Shown: piece after piece, positions 1-6,603 of the stretch
Position numbering within the stretch: the stretch's first letter is position 1
Layout of the letters: every line of letters begins with the position of its first letter
Assembly: GCA_937896835.1 (NCBI GenBank)
Contig: CALBOJ010000071.1
Span: 1-19,457 of the forward strand
Length of the DNA: 19,457 nucleotides
Direction: 5' to 3'
DNA from: an uncultured Collinsella sp.
Lineage (GTDB): Bacteria > Actinomycetota > Coriobacteriia > Coriobacteriales > Coriobacteriaceae
Program-made: the position numbers and the translations under genes
Notes under the pieces: generated by a model
Told to the model about the DNA's origin: nothing
What the model saw: only the letters and a program-made list of their open reading frames with translations
The model's database searches: none

Positions 1-108
1 GCCAAACATTTTATCGGTCTGTCCAGCGTAAGTGCCCGCGCCCCCAGATGGCCGCCGCGTCCGCCGTTGGGGATTACAAAGTTGCAATTGGGACGTTCGT
101 CCTGTCTT

Positions 109-137
109 TTGGCAGGTCGGCGGCGTATCCTTATAAC
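109..137 (+). promoter_or_regulatory. Probable sigma-70-type promoter of the CmpB-like gene
   Basis: A TTGGCA -35-like box (109-114) is separated by exactly 17 nt from a TATAAC -10-like box (132-137). Transcription would start about 20 nt before the ATG at 164, leaving a short leader that contains the AGAAAGG ribosome binding site at 151-157. The call rests on consensus and spacing only. Confidence 0.55.
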
Positions 138-163
138 CTACAACAAAGCGAGAAAGGTTCTGT

Positions 164-1393
164 ATGGATCGAAACGAACTCGACCCCAGCGTCCCCAGCG
201 CCACGGAGGTCAAGAAGATCCCCCTCATCATTAAGGTGTACGCTGTCCTGTGCATCCTTTCCGGCGTGGGCACGCTCCCGTCGGTCGCTGCCTTTATGTG
301 GCAGGTCATCACGGCACTTGTTAACGGCAACGCCACCGAAAAGCTCGGCGACAACACGCTCGTCGCAGTCGGCCTTATCGTCGCCGGCATCATGCTCTCT
401 GCGGCAAGTGCCGTCATCCTAATCATCTTTGGCCTGGACCTTATCAAAAACCAGCGCCGCAACGCCGCCCGCCTGTCCTACATCCTTATTGCATTCACCG
501 TCGTCGAGCTTTTGGTCGACGTGATGCTCCAGGGCATCGGGCCCTTCCTGCTGCGTCCCGCGATCCAGCTCGGCATCCTCGTTGCACTTTCGGCAACCGT
601 CGACCCCACGCTTCGTCAGGAGCGCGAACTGCAGCGCCGCCTGCAGGAGATGCTCGACCGCGACGCCGCCGCCGAGGGCATGCTCGGCCGCGATGAAACC
701 GGCGAAGGCTACATCAAGCTCAACTACTTCAACCTGTTCTGGGTATTCTTTGTCTGCTGCGTGCTCGGCCTGATCGCCGAGGACATCTGGCACATGACGG
801 TCGACGACCCGGGCGTCTACCAGAACCGCGCCGGCATGCTGTTTGGTCCCTTCAGTCCCATCTACGGATTTGGCGCCGTGCTCATGACCATGGTGCTTAA
901 CCGCTTCTACAAAAAGAACCCCATCATCATTTTCCTGGTGAGCGCCCTGCTCGGCGCCAGCTTTGAGGTGTTCGTGGGCTGGTTTATGCAGACCGCGTTT
1001 GGCGTGGTCTCGTGGAGCTACTCGCACATAACGCTGTTCGGTTTGCCCGATCCGCTCGTGGTCCTCACGGGCGGACGCACCTGCACGGGCTTCGCCTGCC
1101 TGTGGGGCCTGGGCGGCCTCATCTGGATCAAGCTGCTGCTGCCGAGGCTGCTTAAGCTTATCAACAAGATCCCCTGGAAGAGCCGCTACTCGGCCACCGT
1201 CATCTTTACCGTTATCATGCTGGTCGACGGCGTCATGACGCTGCAGTCGCTCGACTACTGGTACCAGCGCGTTAACGGCACGGAGCCGGACATTCCCGTC
1301 GCACAGTTCTACGGAGAGCACTTCGATAACGAGTACATGGAAAACCGCTTCCAGAGCATGACCATGAGCCCCAAGGATGCGACGCGCGTGTAG
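164..1393 (+). CDS. CmpB-like putative ABC transporter permease family membrane protein
   Basis: A 409-aa polytopic membrane protein. The N-terminal half has three or four hydrophobic segments (about residues 20-46, 66-93, 104-122 and 128-144), followed by a charged, helical, probably coiled-coil linker (about 150-180, rich in Arg, Glu and Leu). The C-terminal half (about 188-360) resembles the putative ABC-transporter type IV / CmpB family: it has the GPFSPIYGFGA stretch at 228-238, a FEVFVGWFMQ segment near 267, and a Trp/Gly-rich helix near 311-322. No ATP-binding domain is present and no ATPase gene is adjacent, so the transporter label is a family name and not a demonstrated role. The start is fixed by AGAAAGG six bases upstream. 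The gene is monocistronic, with a good promoter before it and a terminator after it, and it faces the minus-strand purE cluster tail to tail. Substrate and function are unknown. Confidence 0.85.
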   Translation: MDRNELDPSVPSATEVKKIPLIIKVYAVLCILSGVGTLPSVAAFMWQVITALVNGNATEKLGDNTLVAVGLIVAGIMLSAASAVILIIFGLDLIKNQRRNAARLSYILIAFTVVELLVDVMLQGIGPFLLRPAIQLGILVALSATVDPTLRQERELQRRLQEMLDRDAAAEGMLGRDETGEGYIKLNYFNLFWVFFVCCVLGLIAEDIWHMTVDDPGVYQNRAGMLFGPFSPIYGFGAVLMTMVLNRFYKKNPIIIFLVSALLGASFEVFVGWFMQTAFGVVSWSYSHITLFGLPDPLVVLTGGRTCTGFACLWGLGGLIWIKLLLPRLLKLINKIPWKSRYSATVIFTVIMLVDGVMTLQSLDYWYQRVNGTEPDIPVAQFYGEHFDNEYMENRFQSMTMSPKDATRV

Positions 1394-1414
1394 CGCTCAC
1401 CGCGCCCAAAACGC

Positions 1415-1454
1415 AAAATGCCCGCCGGTATCACACGTACCGGTGGGCATTTTT
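1415..1454 (+). terminator. Rho-independent terminator, probably bidirectional
   Basis: 16-bp stem with a single G-U pair (left arm 1415-1430, right arm 1438-1453) and a 7-nt loop, followed by five T on the plus strand. The left arm begins with AAAA, so the minus transcript also gains a short U-run after the stem. It lies between two genes that converge on it and probably ends both transcripts. Confidence 0.85.
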
Positions 1455-1483
1455 ATAAACGATACTTCTATCGACGCAAGCCT

Positions 1484-1903
1484 CTACGCCTCGCGCTCGA
1501 CCTCACTCACGCATTCGTTCTTGATGGTGCCAACGAGCGCCTGCAGCGCATCGACCACGTGCGGGCGAATGTCCCCGCCGATGAGCACGAGCATGATGTC
1601 GTCACCTACGGCAAGCTCGCCGCTTGCCAGCCACACGCGCACATAGCCGATACCCGGCATCGCGCGCGTGGCCCCGATAGCAGACCGTACCTTTTCGGCG
1701 TCGTAGTCAAAGACCATGCCGCCCACCCTGTGGCCTGGTGCCACGCCATCGGTCTCGACTCCGCGCACCTCGGCCTTGGGCGTCGCACGCACCACACCGT
1801 TATGCGTCAGATACATCCCGCAGCCTGCCGCCGAAGCATCGGCCTTGGCCTCACACAGCCAAGCATCAATCGAAGGCATCAATTTGCCACTCTCGAGCAT
1901 CAT
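1484..1903 (-). CDS. Divergent MoaE-like (molybdopterin synthase large subunit family) protein
   Basis: A 139-aa protein that matches the MoaE fold in order: the GVVR segment (36-39) in place of GAVR, a V-x-x-M-x-F-D-Y-D segment (60-68), GELAVGDDIM (95-104) matching the GEL-x-x-GDE region, DIRPH (111-115) in the place of the family HR motif, and a helix ending in Lys128, which aligns with E. coli Lys119. MoaE with MoaD inserts sulfur into precursor Z to form molybdopterin. The second conserved lysine (E. coli Lys126) appears replaced by Val135, and the HR before GEL is also absent, so catalytic competence is uncertain. No other molybdenum cofactor gene is visible nearby. It is last in a minus-strand run after purE and the sortase. 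The first ATG at 1903 lies only 2 nt from GGGAG, so the adjacent ATG at 1900 may be the true start. Family assignment is fairly secure; function is inferred. Confidence 0.72.
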   Translation of the reverse strand: MMLESGKLMPSIDAWLCEAKADASAAGCGMYLTHNGVVRATPKAEVRGVETDGVAPGHRVGGMVFDYDAEKVRSAIGATRAMPGIGYVRVWLASGELAVGDDIMLVLIGGDIRPHVVDALQALVGTIKNECVSEVEREA

Positions 1904-1921
1904 TTCTCCCTTACCGTCGTC

Positions 1922-1958
1922 GAGTAGCTAATTTGGGACGGGGCCTTTTTAGCTACTC
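1922..1958 (-). other. Stem-loop between the sortase gene and the moaE-like gene
   Basis: Perfect 10-bp inverted repeat GAGTAGCTAA / TTAGCTACTC (1922-1931 and 1949-1958) with a 17-nt loop. It sits in the 64-nt gap after the sortase stop and ends 18 nt before the moaE-like start. No U-run follows the stem on the minus strand, so it is a poor terminator. It could protect the upstream mRNA or tune translation of the downstream gene. Confidence 0.5.
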
Positions 1959-1967
1959 TCGAACAAC

Positions 1968-2966
1968 TTATTCCTCGACCGGCGTGAGCACCATGACGGC
2001 GCGTGTGTTGCTCAGCGACAGCGAACGACAGGTCACAAGCGTTACAACCTTAGTTGCCGAAGCGGCACGATCGGTAGCATCACTCGCCACGGCGGAAGCG
2101 CCGTCGAGCATCTCGGACAGGTAGTTCTTGAGTCCGTCGTCGCCCTCAAAATTGGTCGTGCGCGCCTTGGCATACGTGTCCTCGACCACCTTGGTCGCCA
2201 GCGGACGCAGCTTATACGTCGCATCGCGCGTGATGTAGTACACAAACTCGATGCTATCGAACGTCGCCTGATCAGTGGTGTCCGAAATCACGTTGAACAT
2301 CGATCCGTCGTTCATATGGTGGCCGTAGATCGTGGTCTGCTGGTCGACCATTCCCGGCGCGGTGTCATCGCTATCCAGGAAAATGGCACCGGACGCGTTA
2401 GCCGTTCCGTCGAACAGCGTGTTGAGGTATTTGGAGTTGTTGTTGGTCTGCACCACGGGATAGTTGATGTTGGTTCCCGGCACGTAAATCCAACCCACAA
2501 TCTCGGGGTTCGTCTGAGCAAGCGCATCAAAGTCGATAATCGGCACGCCGCTGGCGTCCTTATCGCTTACATATTGCTTCTCGATTTTCTGATACGAATC
2601 GCTCGCCTGCTTATAGCCAATCTGGGCATTAATAAAAATAGCGGCGGCGGCGACAATCAGACCGATACCGATGATGATGAGCAGAATGGGAATAATGGAG
2701 CGGCGCTTTTTGCGCGGCGGCTCGGTGCAATCCGACGGCGCGGCATGCGATGAAGACCGGGGCGGCTTCTTAGCGGAGCTATAAGACGAAGGACGATATG
2801 CGGCCGGCGCGTCCTGTCGACGATGCGTCGCCGGTGTCACGGGGCGCGGCGCGCGCGGCTGCTGAGGAGAGGATGTCCGACCCTGCTGTGCCGCACGGGC
2901 AGCACCCGGCTTCGACGGATCGGGAATCTGAGAAGCCTTGAATCGTTTTCCCTGATAATCGGACAT
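1968..2966 (-). CDS. Class B sortase with a long basic N-terminal extension
   Basis: A 332-aa membrane-anchored transpeptidase. Residues 1-90 are predicted cytoplasmic, low in hydrophobicity and rich in Pro, Ser, Arg and Ala, ending in the basic run RKKRR just before one transmembrane helix (about 91-114). The extracytoplasmic sortase domain follows: E-I-V-G-W-I (155-160), N-I-N-Y-P-V-V (166-172), IYGHHM with catalytic His216, and LVTC with catalytic Cys313, plus Arg322 in the NTR segment. This complete His-Cys-Arg set supports activity. Class B sortases join surface proteins or pilins to peptidoglycan or to each other. No LPXTG- or NPXTN-type substrate lies in the window, so the partner is unknown. 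AAGGAGA precedes the ATG. The gap to purE is only 35 nt, which suggests co-transcription with a housekeeping purine gene. The extension of about 90 residues is longer than the short cytoplasmic tail usual in the family. Confidence 0.88.
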   Translation of the reverse strand: MSDYQGKRFKASQIPDPSKPGAARAAQQGRTSSPQQPRAPRPVTPATHRRQDAPAAYRPSSYSSAKKPPRSSSHAAPSDCTEPPRKKRRSIIPILLIIIGIGLIVAAAAIFINAQIGYKQASDSYQKIEKQYVSDKDASGVPIIDFDALAQTNPEIVGWIYVPGTNINYPVVQTNNNSKYLNTLFDGTANASGAIFLDSDDTAPGMVDQQTTIYGHHMNDGSMFNVISDTTDQATFDSIEFVYYITRDATYKLRPLATKVVEDTYAKARTTNFEGDDGLKNYLSEMLDGASAVASDATDRAASATKVVTLVTCRSLSLSNTRAVMVLTPVEE

Positions 2967-3001
2967 GGCTCTCCTTATACTGCGGTGAAACGGCGGAACG
3001 C

Positions 3002-3472
3002 TTAGGCGTCAGCCATCTCCTGCTTCATCTTCTCGATAACCTTGCGGTACTCGGGGTCGCAAGCACCCAGAATCTGTGTGGCATAGATGGCGGCGTTCTT
3101 GGCGCCGTTGATGGCAACGCAGGCCACGGGCACGCCCGAAGGCATCTGCACCATCGACAGCAGCGAATCCATGCCGCCCAGGTCACTCGTCTTCATAGGC
3201 ACGCCGATAACCGGCAGCGGCGTAAAGGCAGCCACGACACCACCCAAGTGAGCGGCCTTGCCGGCGGCGGCGATAATCACTTTGATACCGCGATCGGCGG
3301 CAGTCGAAGCCCACTCGTGGACCTTCGCCGGCGTGCGGTGCGCGCTCGCAATGACGAGCTCATAGGGCACACCCAGTGCCTCGAGCTCGGCGGTGCAGCC
3401 TTCCATAACGCCCAGATCGGACTTGGAACCCATGATGATCCCGACAACCGGCTTTTGATCTGCCATAAACAT
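3002..3472 (-). CDS. purE: N5-carboxyaminoimidazole ribonucleotide mutase, PurE class I
   Basis: 156 aa (154 from the second ATG), the usual length of class I PurE. It converts N5-CAIR to CAIR in de novo purine synthesis. Visible signatures are I-M-G-S-K-S-D near the N-terminus (phosphate and substrate loop), ASAHRTP with the catalytic His, and AAAGKAAHLGGVVA. The reading frame opens with ATG at 3472, but AGGAGG lies only 3 nt before it and 9 nt before the in-frame ATG at 3466, so 3466 is an equally good or better start. The partner purK is not in the window. Upstream there is a TATACT box overlapping a dyad and then a large hairpin repeat, so transcription probably starts just before this gene. 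Downstream, the sortase follows after 35 nt. Confidence 0.95.
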   Translation of the reverse strand: MFMADQKPVVGIIMGSKSDLGVMEGCTAELEALGVPYELVIASAHRTPAKVHEWASTAADRGIKVIIAAAGKAAHLGGVVAAFTPLPVIGVPMKTSDLGGMDSLLSMVQMPSGVPVACVAINGAKNAAIYATQILGACDPEYRKVIEKMKQEMADA

Positions 3473-3517
3473 AGACCTCCTGTTGAGAGCGGTGACGCAG
3501 CGAATCCGCGACCCTTA

Positions 3518-3558
3518 ACTACTGAGAGTAGTATAGCTGCTCCCGTCCCTGCGGTCTG
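3518..3558 (-). promoter_or_regulatory. Candidate purE promoter with overlapping operator-like dyad
   Basis: On the minus strand, TATACT (3535-3530) is a good -10 box. At 17-nt spacing the -35 position holds CAGACC (3558-3553), which matches only the GAC core. A perfect 6-3-6 palindrome ACTACT-GAG-AGTAGT (3518-3532) overlaps the downstream edge of the -10 box, where a repressor would block initiation. It does not resemble the Bacillus PurBox, so no regulator is assigned. Confidence 0.4.
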
Positions 3559-3560
3559 TG

Positions 3561-3650
3561 GGTGCTCTGCGGCGGCCCGGTGTTTTCATCTTCACTCCGG
3601 TTGCTACGCAAAGTCGTTCAGATGAAAACACCGGGCCGCCGCAGAGCACC
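3561..3650. repeat. Giant hairpin repeat A: perfect 31-bp arms, conserved-type loop
   Basis: Left arm 3561-3591 and right arm 3620-3650 are perfectly complementary over 31 bp, with a 28-nt loop (3592-3619). Read on the minus strand the loop runs GAACGACTTTGC, then GTA, then GCAACCGGAGTGA; TTGC-GTA-GCAA can form a small inner hairpin. The loop is clearly related to that of hairpin B (8816-8906), although the arms differ. No open reading frame or U-run accompanies it, so it does not look like a simple terminator. It lies in the 306-nt space between the marR stop and purE. Confidence 0.9.
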
Positions 3651-3739
3651 TTCGACCTACCGGGGATTGCCATGACGTACGTTGGCTGATTTGGTTTGGA
3701 ATGAGATGCTGACGGTAGTCAATGGGCACAACTGTCCCG

Positions 3740-3759
3740 GGTGCATTTCAAGATGCACC
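3740..3759 (-). other. Short stem-loop downstream of marR
   Basis: Perfect 7-bp arms GGTGCAT / ATGCACC with a 6-nt loop, 19 nt after the marR stop. No U-run follows on the minus strand. A further weak GGG...CCC pairing lies at 3724-3738. It may mark the 3' end of the marR message. From there to hairpin A (3651-3720) no structure or coding signal was seen. Confidence 0.4.
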
Positions 3760-3778
3760 TAAATGTCTGTCTTTATCC

Positions 3779-4255
3779 TTATAGATTGTCCAGGTAGTCG
3801 TCGGCATCATAGGTAAGGCTGTAGGCTTTATTCAGGATGCGCACGAGCTCCTGAGCATCGTGTTCGCCGAGCGCTGAGAGCTGCTTCGAGAGCGATGCCA
3901 CACTCTCGGCATTTTTTTTCGCCGCGAAATCACGGCCTTCCTCGGTAATGCTCACCAGCACACGCCGACGATCGTTTGGATCGGTCCTGCGCTGAACGTA
4001 ACCCTTGCTCTCGAGTGAATCCAAGATATGCGACATGCGCGCACGGGAGAATTTCAGCTTCTTGGCAATCTCGGAGGGAATAACATCACCGTCAATACCC
4101 GATAGATACTGTAAAACCGGTGCCTCGCCCACACTGGCGCCGCCGGCAGCACTCAAGGATCCCTTGGCAAGGGAACGTGAGTACACAATCAGTTTTCGAG
4201 CGACGTCATCGTAATCCACTGGGGATATTGTCCTTTGCAACTCTAGAAGGGCCAT
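3779..4255 (-). CDS. MarR family transcriptional regulator
   Basis: A 158-aa protein of typical MarR length. The winged helix-turn-helix spans about residues 45-115: the recognition-helix region S-E-I-A-K-K-L-K-F-S-R-A-R-M-S-H-I-L is followed by L-E-S-K-G-Y-V-Q-R and the wing signature D-P-N-D-R-R-R-V-L-V-S-I-T-E-E-G. Flanking helices would form the dimer interface. MarR proteins usually repress nearby genes and release DNA on binding small phenolic or other ligands; the ligand here is unknown. The ATG at 4255 has no clear ribosome binding site. An in-frame GTG slightly downstream (V-D-Y-D) is possible but is also without one. The gene follows the 108-aa membrane protein after a 68-nt AT-rich gap that could hold its own promoter. 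Function beyond the family is not deducible. Confidence 0.88.
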   Translation of the reverse strand: MALLELQRTISPVDYDDVARKLIVYSRSLAKGSLSAAGGASVGEAPVLQYLSGIDGDVIPSEIAKKLKFSRARMSHILDSLESKGYVQRRTDPNDRRRVLVSITEEGRDFAAKKNAESVASLSKQLSALGEHDAQELVRILNKAYSLTYDADDYLDNL

Positions 4256-4323
4256 AAAACCGTCATTTGCCGTACATTAGTTAACATTCGCAACAATTAT
4301 TTATGATACCCCAACGCTGAAGT

Positions 4324-4650
4324 CTATTGCTCGTCCTTCTTGCGTCGCATAAGCTCCTCAACGTCGATACCCGCGGCCTCGAGCATACGCTCAACATTCT
4401 TTTTGGCGTTGGTCGTGCCAACCTTAAGCACAATCGAAAGCGGAGTGCCCACCACCAAGCATACGATGCCCGCGGGGACGCCCCAGCCGGGGCCGCCCTG
4501 CATACCCCACATCCCCACCAAAAAGCCAATAGCCACGAGCGAATAGCCCAGACGCAGCCAAACGTTGAGCCGCTGAATAGCATCGGTCTGCATCTTTGCC
4601 TCGCGGATCAAGTCGTCGCGCGAAAGGTCGTGTCCGTGTTTCTCGTGCAT
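4324..4650 (-). CDS. Small two-helix membrane protein of unknown function
   Basis: 108 aa. The N-terminal about 30 residues are charged and start with the His-rich MHEKHGHD. Two hydrophobic segments follow (about 34-51 and 57-76), the first ending in a Gly/Trp/Met-rich stretch (GMWGMQGGPGWG). The C-terminus (about 80-108) is a charged amphipathic helix ending in RRKKDEQ. The topology suggests a hairpin in the membrane with both ends in the cytoplasm. GAGGAGG sits about 6 nt before the ATG, so the start is secure. I do not recognise the family. It is followed by marR on the same strand, so it may share a transcript with, or be controlled by, that regulator. The 196-nt stretch upstream (4651-4846) holds the PTS hairpin and an imperfect inverted repeat based on CAATATAGC / GCCATATTG, but no gene. 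Confidence 0.75.
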   Translation of the reverse strand: MHEKHGHDLSRDDLIREAKMQTDAIQRLNVWLRLGYSLVAIGFLVGMWGMQGGPGWGVPAGIVCLVVGTPLSIVLKVGTTNAKKNVERMLEAAGIDVEELMRRKKDEQ

Positions 4651-4794
4651 ATGGGTCCTCCTCGTGCAAAGCGTGCATCATGTGCAAGAACATCGTTTTT
4701 CGAATACGTCATCTTTCAAGAGCAATATAGCGGGTGTCGTGTAGGCGATGGAGGTCGCTGGCCATATTGCCCTTGAAGGGCGGCGCAAAATCAG

Positions 4795-4824
4795 AAGGCC
4801 GTGCGGTTGAGGCCGCACGGCCTT
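4795..4824 (-). terminator. Hairpin terminator of the PTS operon
   Basis: Perfect 12-bp GC-rich stem (AAGGCCGTGCGG and its complement) with a 6-nt loop, 22 nt after the IID stop codon. On the minus strand the stem is followed by CTGATTTTG, a weak U-tract. Position and stem strength support termination of the PTS transcript. Confidence 0.7.
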
Positions 4825-4846
4825 ACAGGGGGCCAGGGGATGATGA

Positions 4847-5674
4847 CTAGTAGCTCAGTGCCGGGTCGAAGAAGCCAATAACAACGCCCACGAATGCGAT
4901 CACGACGAGAATCAGCATCATAACGATGGGGTTGACCTTCTTCTTGGTCATCATGTACCAGCAGAAGATGATGAAGACCATCGGCAGCAGGTGCGGATAG
5001 ATGCCATCGAGAGTGTCCTGGAACTTACCGCCGCCGGGCAGCACCAGGTTGGGGCTGCAGGTGATGGAGACCCAGGTAGCACCGACTGCACCGATGACCA
5101 TGGTACCGACCATCACGATGGAATCACGCAGAGCCTTGGCCTTGGGGCCGACCAGTGCCTCGACTGCCTTGCCGCCGAGCTCATAGCCCTGGTTGTAGGC
5201 AAAGCGCATGCCGAGGAACATGAGCAGGTTCCACACGACGATATAGAAGATAGCGCCGAGCGGGGAGCCGCCGGTCGAGAGACCGAGGGCGATACCGAGC
5301 AGGATTGGGATCAGGGTACCGACGATCAGCGAGTCGCCAAGGCCGGCGAGCGGGCCCATGAGGCCGGCGCGGATGCCGTTGATAGCGTCGTCATCGATGG
5401 CCTCGCCGTTTGCGCGAGCCTCCTCGAGGCCGGCGGTGACGCCGACGATCATGGTGCCGATCTGCGGCTCGGTGTTGAAGAACGCGGAGTAGGTCTGGAG
5501 GGCCTGCTTCTGCTCCTCGGGCGTGTCGTAGAGCTCCTCGACGATCGGAAGCATGGCGCACAGGTAACCGAAGGTCTGCATGTGCTCCTGCGAGAAGCAA
5601 GTCAGGTTGCCATAGGACCAGTTGCGGAACGACTTGGCAAGCGTTTTCTTAGAGAGTTTCTTCTTCTCTGCCAT
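4847..5674 (-). CDS. PTS mannose/fructose/sorbose family IID component
   Basis: A 275-aa membrane subunit of a mannose-class phosphotransferase system. It forms the sugar channel together with IIC. The N-terminal amphipathic region contains R-N-W-S-Y-G-N-L (17-24) and the conserved E-H-M-Q-T-F-G-Y-L-C-A-M (30-41). GLMGPLAGLGDS at 104-115 is a hallmark of IID proteins. Hydrophobic segments follow at about 117-132, 139-155 and 186-204, and near the C-terminus at about 228-242 and 249-268. Its start overlaps the IIC stop in a TAATG arrangement, so the two membrane subunits are translationally coupled. It is the last gene of the operon. The family imports and phosphorylates hexoses, hexosamines or sorbose; the actual sugar cannot be read from sequence. 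Confidence 0.93.
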   Translation of the reverse strand: MAEKKKLSKKTLAKSFRNWSYGNLTCFSQEHMQTFGYLCAMLPIVEELYDTPEEQKQALQTYSAFFNTEPQIGTMIVGVTAGLEEARANGEAIDDDAINGIRAGLMGPLAGLGDSLIVGTLIPILLGIALGLSTGGSPLGAIFYIVVWNLLMFLGMRFAYNQGYELGGKAVEALVGPKAKALRDSIVMVGTMVIGAVGATWVSITCSPNLVLPGGGKFQDTLDGIYPHLLPMVFIIFCWYMMTKKKVNPIVMMLILVVIAFVGVVIGFFDPALSY

Positions 5675-6531
5675 TAGATGTCCTCCTCTTCCTCATCATC
5701 GGAGCCCGAGGCGATAGCTGCCTTGGGAGCGTTTGCGAGGTCGATCTTGAGCGAAGCGATCTCATAGTTGATCAGGGCGAAGAAGCAGCCGATGCCGGCA
5801 GCGGCAATCAGGTTGCACCCCATAACAGCGGACAGGGTGAAGCCGAAGAAGAACGTGAGGAAGTCCGTGGGCTTAGAGATGACCTGCTTGAGCAGGATGG
5901 CGATACCGACGGTAGGCAGCAGCGAGCCGACGGTGAACAGCGTCTTCATCGCGATGCCGTCCATGGGCATGTAGGTCTTCATGAGGTCGACCATGGCGGT
6001 GCCGCCCATGGTGATGATGAACGTCGGGAGGAACGAGCAGACGATGTGACCAATCCAAGGCAGAACGTTGTTGACCAGGTAGAGCTTGTGGAGATCGCCC
6101 TTCTCGAGCCACTTCCACCCCATGCCCTGCCACACCAGGTTGATGGTGGCGGTGCCATAGAAGAGCACAGTGCCGAGCGTGCCGACGGCGGCACCGAGGG
6201 ATGCGGCCATGCCGGCAGCCTCAGCGGAGGCGGGATCGATGCCCGAGTTCTTGATGGCGAGGATCGCCAGCGGGATACCGATATAGGACACGGCGCGGAC
6301 GTCGGCGGAGACGGTTCCGCCGGGGGTCACGAGAGCGATGTAGACAACCTGGATGGCAGCGCCGACGAGGATGCCCGTCTGCATATCGCCCATGATGATG
6401 CCGACGATGAGGCCGGCGACCAGAGGACGACCCAGAGTGTAGTTGCCGATCGTCGTGCCGCCCATGCCAGGCAGTGATGCCAGGCAGGCGAACAGGCCGA
6501 ACAGCGCGGCTTGGAATGCATTGATTGCCAT
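5674..6531 (-). CDS. PTS mannose/fructose/sorbose family IIC component
   Basis: A 285-aa integral membrane protein. The N-terminus (ALFGLFACLASLPGMGG) and G-N-Y-T-L-G-R-P-L-V-A-G-L-I-V-G followed by G-D-M-Q-T-G-I-L-V-G-A-A-I-Q (about 49-62) are typical of IIC, which forms the substrate-binding channel with IID. Several further hydrophobic helices run to about residue 260. The protein ends with the strongly acidic tail DDEEEEDI. An AAAGGGG site precedes the ATG by about 5 nt. The start follows IIB after a 72-nt gap holding a stem-loop, and its stop overlaps the IID start. It belongs to the operon opposite the GntR regulator. Substrate specificity is not deducible. Confidence 0.93.
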   Translation of the reverse strand: MAINAFQAALFGLFACLASLPGMGGTTIGNYTLGRPLVAGLIVGIIMGDMQTGILVGAAIQVVYIALVTPGGTVSADVRAVSYIGIPLAILAIKNSGIDPASAEAAGMAASLGAAVGTLGTVLFYGTATINLVWQGMGWKWLEKGDLHKLYLVNNVLPWIGHIVCSFLPTFIITMGGTAMVDLMKTYMPMDGIAMKTLFTVGSLLPTVGIAILLKQVISKPTDFLTFFFGFTLSAVMGCNLIAAAGIGCFFALINYEIASLKIDLANAPKAAIASGSDDEEEEDI

Positions 6532-6553
6532 GCTTTCCCCTTTCTTTATTCCT

Positions 6554-6575
6554 CAGCCCCTTTCACCAAGGGCTG
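6554..6575 (-). other. Intercistronic stem-loop between PTS IIB and IIC
   Basis: CAGCCCTT pairs with AAGGGGCTG (one bulged G) around a short loop, in the 72-nt gap between the IIB stop and the IIC ribosome binding site. No U-run follows. It probably acts in mRNA processing or stability and not in full termination. Confidence 0.5.
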
Positions 6576-6603
6576 TAGATACCAAAATGCGGCTGGCGCC
6601 TAA

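Noticed and set aside
82..105. GGACG-TT-CGTCC as a terminator of an upstream gene
   Set aside because: The stem is only 5 bp with a 2-nt loop, and the T-tract after it is poor.
48..422. Plus-strand open frame of 124 codons at the left end
   Set aside because: It overlaps the CmpB-like gene in another frame, lacks a ribosome binding site and would span the probable promoter.
419..1321. Minus-strand open frame of 300 codons opposite the CmpB-like gene
   Set aside because: It has the composition of a complementary shadow, and the plus-strand gene has a promoter, ribosome binding site, membrane helices and terminator.
3473..3517. Purine riboswitch or similar leader before purE
   Set aside because: The leader is short and has no recognisable riboswitch core.
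3248..3625. Plus-strand open frame of 125 codons ending in hairpin A
   Set aside because: Mostly antisense to purE, with the end falling in the loop of the repeat; no ribosome binding site or recognisable motif.
3561..3650. Hairpin A as a CRISPR repeat, tRNA or simple terminator
   Set aside because: There is no spacer-repeat periodicity, no cloverleaf or anticodon arm, and no U-run after the stem on either strand.
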